A stretch of DNA of 64,000 bases, taken from NCBI GenBank assembly GCA_001771585.1, contig MEUE01000003.1, positions 474,109-538,108 on the forward strand, in the 5' to 3' direction. Each line of letters begins with the position of its first letter. Position 1 is the first letter of the stretch. Below the pieces are notes generated by a model that saw only the letters and a list, made by a program, of their open reading frames with translations, was not told where the DNA came from and did no database searches. Below, one piece after another: positions 45,320 to 52,896 of the stretch. The stretch is from a candidate division WOR-1 bacterium RIFOXYB2_FULL_46_45 (lineage in GTDB: Bacteria > Margulisbacteria > WOR-1 > XYC2-FULL-46-14). Position numbers and translations under genes: made by a program.

Positions 45320-46993
45320 ATGAAAATTCGGATCGCGGTCGCCGCTCTGATACTTCTATTGGCCGGTTCGATCGGTTTCGCCGAACAAGAAAACTTCAAC
45401 TCTGTAATTTATGACCTGGATGTCCGCGGGAACGAAGTGGTAAAAGAAAAGACGATCCTTGAAGCCGTCGACAGCAAGGTGTTGACCACCGTCTCCGAAA
45501 GCCAGATCAACAACGATATCAAAAAAATCTTCTCGCTCGGCTATTTTGAAAATGTCACCGTCTCTTACGAGCCCTATAAAAAAGGGAAGCGGATTGTTTT
45601 CGTCGTCAAGGAAAACCCGCTGATCAAAAAGATACTTGTTTCCGGCAACAGTGTCTATTCCACCGGCGAAGTCAAGACCTTGATGTCTTTAAAAGAAGGG
45701 GAAATCTTAAACTACAAATTGCTCCGGTCAGATATCGACGCGATCCAGGGCAAATACCAAAAAGACGGCTACATTATGGCTAAAGTTACCGATGTCAAAG
45801 CCGATCCGGAAAGCGAAAAACTTTATGTGGATATAAGCGAAGGAAGAATCGAAGGGATAACAATCGAAGGGAATACCAATACCAAGGATTGGGTAATCTT
45901 GAGGGAATTGAATTCCAAAGCCGGAAAAGTTTTCAACGAAAAGACCCTCAAAGCCGATCTCCGCAGGATCTTCAATCTCGGCTATTTCACCGAAGTCAAT
46001 CCGGAGTTTGTCCCGGGGAAAGAAAAGAATTCACTGCTTCTGAACTTAAACATTAAAGAAGCCAAGACCTCGACCATCAACTTCGGCGGCGGCTACGGGG
46101 AGCGGGAAGGCTGGTTTGGGTTTACCGATCTTTCGGTCAACAACATTTTTGGGACCGCCCAAAATGTTTTGTTGAAAGGCCAGGCGGGGCAACAGGTTTC
46201 AACTTACCAGTTTAAATATTATAATCCCTGGTTTTGGCCTCAGAAGCTTGGACCCAGGACCTCCCTCACCGCCCGGATCTGGAACACCATGGGGCGCGAT
46301 ATTTATTTGACTTTGCAGGACGAATATCACATGGGCTGGGACATGGCGATCGGAAAAGATTTAAACGAACAATATAAAAGCAGTTTCTCTTTCGGTTCCG
46401 AAGCGGTCTCTCCGCGCAACAACGCTTCGTTTGAAGCTTATCTTTCAAACTTCATCGGATATTCGCTGTCGTTTGATACCCGCGACGTCTGGATGAATCC
46501 AACCAATGGCGCCTACCACACCCTGTCGTTAAAGCTGGGCTGGAAACACGCCAATAGCGCGGTTACCACCTACAGCAAATACGGGCTGGATCTCAACCGT
46601 TTTTATACGGTCAGGGAAAACACCGTTTACGCCTGGCATATCGGCGGCGGCTACGGCGTGGGCGACATCCCTCTGGGCGAAGAATATTGGGCCGGCTCTC
46701 CCAACACCGTCCGCGGCTACGGACTGGATGAGATAAAAAAAGGGACGCGGCTCTTTTTGATCAACAACGAAATCCGTTATACTTTTAACGAAACCTTGCA
46801 GGGTGTGGTCTTTTTCGACTGGGGTAACGCCTGGAATACCGGACTGCCGGTCTTTTCCGACTTCATCGCCGGCTGGGGACCCGGCGTCCGCCTGAACACT
46901 CCGCTTGGTCCGATCCGCCTTGACTACGGAATGCCGACCAGCAAGCCCTTTGGTACCGGGATGCTTCAGTTTAGTATCGGACAAGCGTTCTAG
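45320..46993 (+). CDS. bamA: Omp85-family outer-membrane assembly protein (BamA, possibly TamA)
   Basis: The 557-residue protein has a signal peptide (MKIRIAVAALILLLAGSIGF), three POTRA domains (~25-100, ~100-180, ~180-255; each with a FSLGYFENVTV / GRIEGITIEGN pattern) and a C-terminal beta-barrel with the conserved turn NTVRGYGLDEI and final strand MLQFSIGQAF. BamA inserts barrel proteins into the outer membrane. Three POTRAs occur both in TamA and in short BamA proteins; as the only Omp85 here, BamA is the better guess. I start at the ATG six bases after TATAAT; an ATG at 45302 lies within the promoter. Confidence 0.88.
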   Translation: MKIRIAVAALILLLAGSIGFAEQENFNSVIYDLDVRGNEVVKEKTILEAVDSKVLTTVSESQINNDIKKIFSLGYFENVTVSYEPYKKGKRIVFVVKENPLIKKILVSGNSVYSTGEVKTLMSLKEGEILNYKLLRSDIDAIQGKYQKDGYIMAKVTDVKADPESEKLYVDISEGRIEGITIEGNTNTKDWVILRELNSKAGKVFNEKTLKADLRRIFNLGYFTEVNPEFVPGKEKNSLLLNLNIKEAKTSTINFGGGYGEREGWFGFTDLSVNNIFGTAQNVLLKGQAGQQVSTYQFKYYNPWFWPQKLGPRTSLTARIWNTMGRDIYLTLQDEYHMGWDMAIGKDLNEQYKSSFSFGSEAVSPRNNASFEAYLSNFIGYSLSFDTRDVWMNPTNGAYHTLSLKLGWKHANSAVTTYSKYGLDLNRFYTVRENTVYAWHIGGGYGVGDIPLGEEYWAGSPNTVRGYGLDEIKKGTRLFLINNEIRYTFNETLQGVVFFDWGNAWNTGLPVFSDFIAGWGPGVRLNTPLGPIRLDYGMPTSKPFGTGMLQFSIGQAF

Positions 46994-47556
46994 TGGATGA
47001 CAAATTTGAAAAATATATTGAAGAACTCCTGCTTTGGAACAAAAAATTCAACCTGACCTCCATCACCGATCCCAAAGAGATCAAAATAAAACATTTTGAA
47101 GACTCGCTTTCTATTCTGCAGGCAATTGATTTGACAAACCAATCCGTTGTCGATATCGGCAGCGGAGCCGGTTTTCCCGGAATCCCTTTAAAACTCGCGC
47201 GGCCGGGCATTTTGCTTACTTTAATTGAAGCGACCCGCAAAAAGACCGAGTTTTTAAATCATATCGTAAAAACGCTGGGTCTTTCCGGCGTGGTGGTGGT
47301 TTGGGGAAGAGCTGAAACATTAAAAAATAAATACGCCGAAAAATTTGACGTCGCCGTCGCCCGCGCGGTGGCTAAACTGCCGGAATTAATCAAGCTGGCC
47401 TTTCCGCTCTTAAAACCGGGCGGAATCCTAATTGCCCAAAAGGGGCCAAACGTTGAACCTGCCGGGGTAAAAGTAAAAGAGATTAAAGAGATTACGCTAT
47501 CGAATGGGCATAAGAGAACGCTGGTGGTGGTTGAAAAGGCTACTCACCCAAGATAA
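46993..47556 (+). CDS. rsmG: 16S rRNA (guanine527-N7)-methyltransferase RsmG
   Basis: The 187-residue protein has the RsmG pattern: LLLWNKKFNLTSITDPKEIKIKHFEDSL, the SAM motif VVDIGSGAGFPGIPLKLARP, EATRKKTEFLNHIVKTLGL and VAVARAVAKLPELIKLAFPLLKPGG. It N7-methylates G527 of 16S rRNA. The start is GTG, sharing a base with the BamA stop. It is about 20 residues shorter than E. coli RsmG. rsmG next to parA-parB is a common arrangement near replication origins. Confidence 0.95.
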   Translation: MDDKFEKYIEELLLWNKKFNLTSITDPKEIKIKHFEDSLSILQAIDLTNQSVVDIGSGAGFPGIPLKLARPGILLTLIEATRKKTEFLNHIVKTLGLSGVVVVWGRAETLKNKYAEKFDVAVARAVAKLPELIKLAFPLLKPGGILIAQKGPNVEPAGVKVKEIKEITLSNGHKRTLVVVEKATHPR

Positions 47557-47583
47557 GCTTTTAACCTCTGTTTCTGATTTTAT

Positions 47584-47604
47584 CCCTCTCTATCCTAGAG
47601 AGGG
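47584..47604. repeat. Hairpin repeat, copy 1, downstream of rsmG
   Basis: CCCTCTCTA, a 3-base loop and TAGAGAGGG form a perfect 9-bp stem. A near-identical hairpin lies 40 bases on. It may terminate rsmG transcription, though no T-run follows. Confidence 0.7.
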
Positions 47605-47644
47605 AGAGCAACATTTTGCGCTTATGTTTTCTTCCTTCCAGCTT

Positions 47645-47667
47645 CCCCTCTCTAGAATAGAGAGGGG
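47645..47667. repeat. Hairpin repeat, copy 2, before parA
   Basis: CCCCTCTCTA, loop GAA and TAGAGAGGGG form a perfect 10-bp stem with the same arms as copy 1. Together they look like a pair of palindromic extragenic repeats. No DnaA-box-like or parS-like sequence was seen in 47557-47773. Confidence 0.7.
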
Positions 47668-47730
47668 TCTAATTAGTTAAAATAGTATTAAAACGTACTT
47701 GGGGTGAGTAATTTACTCTCTTGAAAAAAA

Positions 47731-47759
47731 TTGACCGCTTAACTCTATGCGAGTATAAT
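47731..47759 (+). promoter_or_regulatory. parA promoter
   Basis: TTGACC (47731-47736) and a perfect TATAAT (47754-47759) are 17 bases apart. The ATG follows 14 bases later, giving a leader of about 7-8 bases without a Shine-Dalgarno sequence. Confidence 0.7.
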
Positions 47760-47773
47760 ATAACTTACCATCT

Positions 47774-48541
47774 ATGGGAATTATCACTGCAGTCGTAAAC
47801 CAAAAAGGGGGCGTGGGAAAGACCACCACCACCGTCAACCTTGCCGCCTACCTGGCGACCTTCGGAAAGAAAGTGCTCCTGCTCGATCTTGATCCGCAGG
47901 GAAACGCCACCGTCGCCTTCGGGATCGATCGGAACAATATTGAAAACTGCATCTATAATCTTTTAAGCGAGGAACTCCCCATTGAAAATGTTATCCAAAA
48001 AACCAACTTGAACAACCTGGAAGTGATCCCCGCAACCTCCCGCCTGGCCGGTGCCGAAGTAGAGCTGGTCACCGCCGAAGCGCGCGAAGGGCGGCTCAAA
48101 AAAGCGCTCTTTGCCGCCCGCGACCGCTACGACAATATTTTAATCGACTGCCCGCCATCGCTAAATTTATTGACGGTAAACGCCCTGGCGGCGGCGGACG
48201 AAGTGATCGTCCCGATCCAGTGCGAATACTACGCGCTGGAGGGGATCAGCCAACTGATGCACACCCTGGATTTAGTGAAGGAACGACTTAATCCGTCCCT
48301 AAAAATTGCCGGCGTTCTTTTAACTATGTACGACAGCCGCACAATTTTATCCAACCAGGTGGCGGAAGAGGCCAAAAAACATTTTGGAAACAAGGTCTTC
48401 AAGACCATCATCCCCCGCAATGTCCGCCTGGCGGAGGCCCCCGGCTTTGGACAGCCGATCGTTTTTTATGATCCCAATTCACACGGAGCAACCGCTTATG
48501 AAAAATTCGCGAAGGAGGTAATCGGCGATGAATCAGCCTAA
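47774..48541 (+). CDS. parA: Chromosome partitioning ATPase ParA (Soj)
   Basis: The 255-residue protein has the deviant Walker A KGGVGKTTTTVNLAAYLA (from K11), LLDLDPQGNATVAFG, the Walker B region DNILIDCPPSLNLL and the C-terminal helix of Soj-type ParA proteins. It binds DNA as an ATP dimer and moves ParB-parS complexes. It lacks the long N-terminal domain of plasmid ParA type Ia, so it is the chromosomal form. It overlaps parB by 14 bases. Confidence 0.95.
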   Translation: MGIITAVVNQKGGVGKTTTTVNLAAYLATFGKKVLLLDLDPQGNATVAFGIDRNNIENCIYNLLSEELPIENVIQKTNLNNLEVIPATSRLAGAEVELVTAEAREGRLKKALFAARDRYDNILIDCPPSLNLLTVNALAAADEVIVPIQCEYYALEGISQLMHTLDLVKERLNPSLKIAGVLLTMYDSRTILSNQVAEEAKKHFGNKVFKTIIPRNVRLAEAPGFGQPIVFYDPNSHGATAYEKFAKEVIGDESA

Positions 48542-49385
48542 AAAAGGGCTCGGAAAAGGACTCGACGCTCTGATCCCAAAAGGGACGGTTTTTACATCGG
48601 GGAGGACAATCGTCAACATCGATATTACCAAGATTTTTCCAAACCCCAAACAGCCCCGGACCACCTTTAACGACGCGGACCTGGCCGAACTGGCGGAAAG
48701 CATCAAGGGGAGCGGAGTGATCCAGCCGGTTTTGGCCCGCATGAACAAAAACGGTTACGAGCTGGTGGCGGGAGAGCGGCGCCTGCGCGCGGCAAAACTG
48801 GCCGGTTCCACCACCATCCCCGCGATCATCAAAGACTTTTCGGACGAAGAATCGGCCCAGCTTGCCCTGATTGAAAATCTCCAGCGGGTCGATCTGAACC
48901 CGGTTGACGAAGCCGATGCCTACAACCGCTTGAGCCTGGAATTTAACTGGTCGCAGGACGAGATCGCAAAAAAGGTCGGCAAAAGCCGTTCAACCGTTGC
49001 CAATATGATGCGGATACTTGACCTGCCGGGAGAAGTTTTGGACGGACTGCGCTCCGGAAAAATTTCCGCCGGCCACGCGCGCACCCTTCTGGCCGCGCCC
49101 AAAGAGAACCAGCTCGACCTCTACCGCCAGATTATCTCAAGCAACCTGACGGTGCGCGACATTGAATCGGTGGTCTCACCTGTAGCAGCGGAAGGGAAAA
49201 AAGAACGGAAGAGAGAGAAAAAATATAATATTTTTCAAGACGTTGTCGACCAGCTGATGGGCTGCCTGGGGACCAAGGTCAGGATCTACGGCTCCTGTGA
49301 AAAAGGGAAGATCGAGATCGACTTTTTCTCGAAAGACGATTTAAACCGGCTCCTCGATCTAATCTTAAAGAAGGAGGTGCAGTAA
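48528..49385 (+). CDS. parB: Chromosome partitioning protein ParB (Spo0J)
   Basis: The 285-residue protein starts with the ParA-stimulating peptide (MNQPKKGLGKGLDALIPKG), then the ParB/Srx CTPase domain (IDITKIFPNPKQPRTTF, LVAGERRLRAAKLAG, IENLQRVDLNPVDEADAY), a helix-turn-helix (SQDEIAKKVGKSRSTVANMMRIL) and a C-terminal dimerisation domain. It loads at parS and spreads as a CTP-dependent clamp, recruiting SMC. No parS-like 16-mer was noticed nearby by eye, which is not an exhaustive search. A Shine-Dalgarno GAAGGAGG precedes it within parA. Confidence 0.95.
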   Translation: MNQPKKGLGKGLDALIPKGTVFTSGRTIVNIDITKIFPNPKQPRTTFNDADLAELAESIKGSGVIQPVLARMNKNGYELVAGERRLRAAKLAGSTTIPAIIKDFSDEESAQLALIENLQRVDLNPVDEADAYNRLSLEFNWSQDEIAKKVGKSRSTVANMMRILDLPGEVLDGLRSGKISAGHARTLLAAPKENQLDLYRQIISSNLTVRDIESVVSPVAAEGKKERKREKKYNIFQDVVDQLMGCLGTKVRIYGSCEKGKIEIDFFSKDDLNRLLDLILKKEVQ

Positions 49386-49387
49386 AA

Positions 49388-49546
49388 ATGGGCAAAGCGC
49401 TAAAGATCATAATCGGGATCGCATTGATACTCATCGGAGCCTATACCGTTTATCTGTGGTGGGGGGATGTTTTGACTCTGATCCGCGGGGGGATCGGCCT
49501 GGCGATTATTCTGGCCGGCCTGATTGCCTTTGCGCTTCTAGATTAG
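49388..49546 (+). CDS. Small two-helix membrane protein (52 aa)
   Basis: The frame MGKALKIIIGIALILIGAYT...IAFALLD encodes two hydrophobic helices (~5-22 and ~31-50) joined by YLWWGDVLTLIRG. GGAGGTG lies eight bases before the ATG, which is two bases after the parB stop, so it is probably translated with parAB. No family is recognised, but the strong ribosome-binding site and coherent composition argue for a real gene. Its 3' end overlaps the convergent 77-aa gene by 41 bases. Confidence 0.72.
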   Translation: MGKALKIIIGIALILIGAYTVYLWWGDVLTLIRGGIGLAIILAGLIAFALLD

Positions 49547-49739
49547 CGATCGTATCGACAACCGAGAGCCCGTCCTGGGCAGAATTTAGAAGTGCCCGGT
49601 AGAGCTCCCTGGTTTTTTGGTCAAGCGTCGCGAGATGCGGCGCCAGTTGCGCCTCAAAAACCGCCTTCGCTTCCGGACCTAATATCTTATAGACCTCCAA
49701 AAAACGCTCAATATCCTTTAAAAGCTTCTCTTTGTCCAT
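49506..49739 (-). CDS. Small helical protein, unknown function
   Basis: From the ATG at 49739 it encodes 77 residues, predicted all-helical and acidic (MDKEKLLKDIERFLEVYKIL, then an amphipathic Ala/Leu-rich middle) with a polar tail. There is no signal or membrane segment. An ATG 21 bases upstream would add a hydrophobic start, but TGC-TAAAAT at 49751-49759 places the promoter there. It diverges from the DUF1015 gene and overlaps the 52-aa gene at its 3' end. No family is recognised. Confidence 0.6.
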   Translation of the reverse strand: MDKEKLLKDIERFLEVYKILGPEAKAVFEAQLAPHLATLDQKTRELYRALLNSAQDGLSVVDTIANLEAQRQSGRPE

Positions 49740-49763
49740 GATTATCCTAAATTTTAGCACAAG

Positions 49764-49792
49764 TTGCGATTTTAGTCGCTCTATGTTATATT
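49764..49792 (+). promoter_or_regulatory. Promoter of the DUF1015 gene, near-leaderless
   Basis: TTGCGA (49764-49769) and TATATT (49787-49792) are 17 bases apart, and TGT directly precedes the -10. The ATG at 49802 follows after nine bases. Confidence 0.55.
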
Positions 49793-49801
49793 AGAATAAT
49801 C

Positions 49802-51151
49802 ATGGTAAATGTCTTCCCCTTTCGTGGAATCTTGTACGAAAAGAAGAAAATTAAGAACCTGGCGAAGGTGATGACCCCTCCCTATGACGTAATCAATCCA
49901 TCCGAACAGGAATATTATTATGAGGAAAGCCCCTACAATATCATCCGGCTGATCCTGGGGCAGGAATTTCCAAACGATTCCCGCTATAACAATAAATACC
50001 TGCGTTCGGCCGCCTTTTTGAAGGGCTGGCTGCATCATGGGATATTAAAACAGGACGGAAAACCGGCACTTTATCTTTATGAACAGTCTTTCCTGGTTAA
50101 AGGAAAAAGGTACCGCCGGCTCGGCTTTATCGCCCTTTTGCGCCTTGAGGATTTTGAAAAAGGGAAGGTCTTTCCGCACGAGAATACCCTTTCCAAACCA
50201 AAACTTGACCGGCTGGAACTTTTGCGCGCTTGCTCGTCCAATTTTGAAAACATTTTCACGATTTATTCCGACGACAAACTGAAAACAATGAAGCCGTTTA
50301 AAAAATACCTGCGGCGGCAGCCGGCGATCAAGGTAAAAGACAAGTTAAACACCGTCCATTCCCTCTGGAGGGTCGACGATCGGACTACGATCATTAAAGT
50401 GATGAAAGAGATGAAAGACAAGCCGGTCTTTATTGCCGACGGACATCACCGTTACGAGGCCTCGTTACGCTATCGGAATGAAATGCGCGAGAGAAGCACC
50501 CGCTTCAGCGAGGATGAATCTTATAACCACATCATGGCCTTTTTTACTCCGATTGAGGGAGAAGGCCTGGTCGTTCTTCCGATCCACCGGCTGGTCAAAG
50601 TCCCTTCCGGTTTTGATTTTGAGCGTTTCCGTGAGGAGCTGGGAATTTATTTTGACATCAATACCGTCCCTTTTTCCAAAAGGACGGAGAAGCAAGCCCG
50701 GCTCAAGGCCTTAAGCGCCTTGGAATCTACCGGAAAGGAAAAAAACGCTTTCCTGCTTTCAATCAGGAACTCCAATCAATACCTGATCCTCTCGCTAAGG
50801 GACAAAGCGATCATACGGGAGCTGGTCCCGGACAAGCCCGCCGCCTACCAGGAACTTGACGTAACGGTTTTGCAGGCGGTGGTGATCGGGAAGATTTTGA
50901 ATATTTCTCCCGAAACCCTTACTTTTCCAAAAGAGGCCAATGAAGGGCTTGATAAGGTTTTAAGCGGAGAATTCGACTTGGCCTTTATCTTGAATCCGAC
51001 TAAAATTACCGATGTGATCGAAATCGCGAAAGAATACGAGAAGATGCCGCAGAAATCCACCTTCTTTTTTCCAAAACTTCTAAGCGGACTGGTTCTAAAC
51101 CACATCGCCTATAACGAAAAAGTTGTCTTCGAAGAAAAACCGGAAGATTAA
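49802..51151 (+). CDS. DUF1015 family protein
   Basis: The 449-residue protein matches DUF1015: VFPFRGILYEKKKIKNLAKVMTPPYDVI at the start, YLYEQSF, ENTLSKPKLDRLELLRACSSNFENIFTIY, the HHR motif FIADGHHRYEASLRYRNEM and a late ELDVTVLQ. The family is widespread in anaerobes and often annotated as a SerK-like kinase or HTH-like protein; the E-N-T and H-H-R motifs suggest nucleotide or phosphate chemistry, and some archaeal relatives are free-serine kinases. The role here is unknown. It converges with the receiver gene, overlapping by 4 bases. Confidence 0.85.
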   Translation: MVNVFPFRGILYEKKKIKNLAKVMTPPYDVINPSEQEYYYEESPYNIIRLILGQEFPNDSRYNNKYLRSAAFLKGWLHHGILKQDGKPALYLYEQSFLVKGKRYRRLGFIALLRLEDFEKGKVFPHENTLSKPKLDRLELLRACSSNFENIFTIYSDDKLKTMKPFKKYLRRQPAIKVKDKLNTVHSLWRVDDRTTIIKVMKEMKDKPVFIADGHHRYEASLRYRNEMRERSTRFSEDESYNHIMAFFTPIEGEGLVVLPIHRLVKVPSGFDFERFREELGIYFDINTVPFSKRTEKQARLKALSALESTGKEKNAFLLSIRNSNQYLILSLRDKAIIRELVPDKPAAYQELDVTVLQAVVIGKILNISPETLTFPKEANEGLDKVLSGEFDLAFILNPTKITDVIEIAKEYEKMPQKSTFFFPKLLSGLVLNHIAYNEKVVFEEKPED

Positions 51152-51516
51152 TTCCCCAAAAGCGTTTTTATCTTTTTGGAAAGCTCGACAAAATTCAGCG
51201 GTTTGATTACCAGGTCGTCCACTCCGGCCGCCTGGGCTTTTTTCTGCACATCCGTTACGTCAAAAGAGGTGACGGCAATAATCTTGGTATTTGTATTGTT
51301 GGGGCTTTTTTTGATCCGCCGGCAGACCTCCACCCCGTCCACCCTTGGAAGCAAAATATCCAAAAGGATAAGATCAAAAGTTTTTTTGAGCGCCATGCTT
51401 AAAGCTTCTTCTCCGCTTGCCGCGACCGCGACCTCAAAACCTTCCTTATTAAAAAAATCTTCCTCCATCTTCAATTGGACCGGATCGTCTTCAACCAGCA
51501 GGATTGACTTTGGCAT
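51148..51516 (-). CDS. CheY-like single-domain response regulator
   Basis: The 122-residue protein is a stand-alone receiver: acidic pair D10/D11 (LLVEDDP), phosphoacceptor D53 (LILLDILLP), T83 and K105 (LVIKPL). It has no output domain. It is the last gene of the operon LamG exoprotein - PorV-like barrel - TPR/ATPase - receiver, overlapping the ATPase gene by 26 bases, so it probably acts on that apparatus by protein contact. The nearest histidine kinase in the window is at 27.5-29.4 kb; no pairing can be claimed. Confidence 0.92.
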   Translation of the reverse strand: MPKSILLVEDDPVQLKMEEDFFNKEGFEVAVAASGEEALSMALKKTFDLILLDILLPRVDGVEVCRRIKKSPNNTNTKIIAVTSFDVTDVQKKAQAAGVDDLVIKPLNFVELSKKIKTLLGN

Positions 51517-52891
51517 CTTTTTCCGCCTCCGGTTTTACATGTTTCATTTCTTCATTGTAGACCGCCACATCCGAAGCGTCAATCACCGTCTTGTTCTCTC
51601 GTACCGATTTTGCCACCACCCAATCGCAGACCTTGAGCACTCCGCGGGGAATGCCGTAGCCAAGCTCATAGATTTTCTCGACCGCCTGCGCGGTGAACGG
51701 CCCCATCCCCTGCCCTCCGGCGTTTGAAATCCTCTTTTGGATAAGTTCCTTGGTCTCTTCCAGCGAAAGCGCCCCCAAAAGCATGCTTTCGACAACCCGG
51801 TCAAAGAGAGCCGGCAGGTCTTTTTTCAAAAGTTCCCGGGTCTGAGGAAGCCCTGCCATCACCAGATAAACATTGTGCAAATCGCCCAGCGTCCTTAAAA
51901 ATTGCTCCAGCTTTTCGTTCAACTCGTGCGCTTCGTCGATCAAAAGAAGAATATTGCGCTTATGCTTGCGGCAAATTTCGCGGAATTCATAAATAGAATA
52001 CTTGCGGGTATGGTTGGCTCGGCCGGCAATCGTGGCGGAAATAAGGTCGATCACCTCTTCCGGCCGCTCCGGCGGACGCAAAAGATAAATAGTATCAAAG
52101 CGGTCTTTTAAATGCTTCTCCAGCCAAAGGAGAAGTGTTGTTTTTCCCGTTCCCATCCCCCCAACGATCAAAATATGGCCGCTTAGGGTGTTTAGTTTTT
52201 CCATGATGAGCGCGATCTCAACCTGGTGCCCGGCATAGGTGTTGGGCATCACGTTCAAAGTGAAAGGATTGCTCTTCCAGCCGAATTTTTCAAGCCAAAG
52301 TTTCTGCTCGGGGGTGAGATCGGCCGCCTTGAGCCGAGTCCCGCATTTTTTACAAAACTCGGCGTCTTTTATGTTCCTGGCCTTGCATTCGGCACAGACA
52401 ATTGAGGTCTTATCCAGGAAAAATTGCCAGAGTTTGAAGAGCAAAACCATAAATAAGAGGGAAAAGAAAACCGCAAAAACCACCGCGGTGTAGATCACAT
52501 CGTCAATTTTCTGCACCTCCCGTTCGATTATGACCGGAGCGGATTGTTTCTCTATTATCTTTTCAATCACCCGTTCCTTTATCACCTGGGGAGGAGCCGG
52601 TTTTGCGGCCGGAGCTTCCTTTTGGGCAGGAACGGGAGCGGCTTCCGGAACCGCCGGCTGGTTTGAAATCTCCTGTTCAATCAGGCTCTTCAATTCCTGC
52701 GCGGCCTGGTTTTTTGGATCAATCTCCAAAGATTTCTTTATCTCCCTTAGCGCTCCGGCATTGTCGCCCTGGAGATACTTGGTGGAGCCAAACTCAAAAT
52801 ATTCGTCGGCGGTAAAGCCCCATGCCGCCTGCCTACCGGCAAGGCAGGCCACAGACAAAAGGAACAAAATCAGCGCGATCCTTTTTTTCAC
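51491..52891 (-). CDS. Membrane-spanning TPR / zinc-ribbon / ExeA-like AAA ATPase
   Basis: From the GTG at 52891 (GGAGGTG six bases upstream) it encodes 466 residues: signal or anchor (1-24), a TPR (30-75), an Ala/Pro linker (79-103), one membrane helix (~133-157), a zinc ribbon (C166, C169, C180, C183) and an AAA_22/ExeA-type ATPase with Walker A GGMGTGKT (244-251) and IDEAHELN. Topology would place the TPR in the periplasm and the ATPase in the cytoplasm if the signal is cleaved. ExeA/GspA-type ATPases work with secretion machines. A palindrome encodes part of the signal region (ACLAGRQA). A GTG at 52900 also exists. Confidence 0.85.
   Translation of the reverse strand: MKKRIALILFLLSVACLAGRQAAWGFTADEYFEFGSTKYLQGDNAGALREIKKSLEIDPKNQAAQELKSLIEQEISNQPAVPEAAPVPAQKEAPAAKPAPPQVIKERVIEKIIEKQSAPVIIEREVQKIDDVIYTAVVFAVFFSLLFMVLLFKLWQFFLDKTSIVCAECKARNIKDAEFCKKCGTRLKAADLTPEQKLWLEKFGWKSNPFTLNVMPNTYAGHQVEIALIMEKLNTLSGHILIVGGMGTGKTTLLLWLEKHLKDRFDTIYLLRPPERPEEVIDLISATIAGRANHTRKYSIYEFREICRKHKRNILLLIDEAHELNEKLEQFLRTLGDLHNVYLVMAGLPQTRELLKKDLPALFDRVVESMLLGALSLEETKELIQKRISNAGGQGMGPFTAQAVEKIYELGYGIPRGVLKVCDWVVAKSVRENKTVIDASDVAVYNEEMKHVKPEAEKDAKVNPAG
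52827..52849. repeat. Palindromic element in the signal-peptide region of the ATPase gene
   Basis: GCCTGCCT (52827-52834) and AGGCAGGC (52842-52849) form an 8-bp stem around ACCGGCA. In the gene's frame it reads ACLAGRQA, disrupting the h-region/cleavage region of the signal. Similar CCTGCC...GGCAGG palindromes, translated as LPAGRQA-type strings, are familiar in genomes of uncultured bacteria. Confidence 0.6.
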
Positions 52892-52896
52892 GAGAC

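Noticed and set aside
47557..47773. Possible replication origin between rsmG and parA
   Set aside because: No DnaA-box-like 9-mers, AT-rich unwinding stretch or dnaA/dnaN gene is seen; the gene order alone is not enough.
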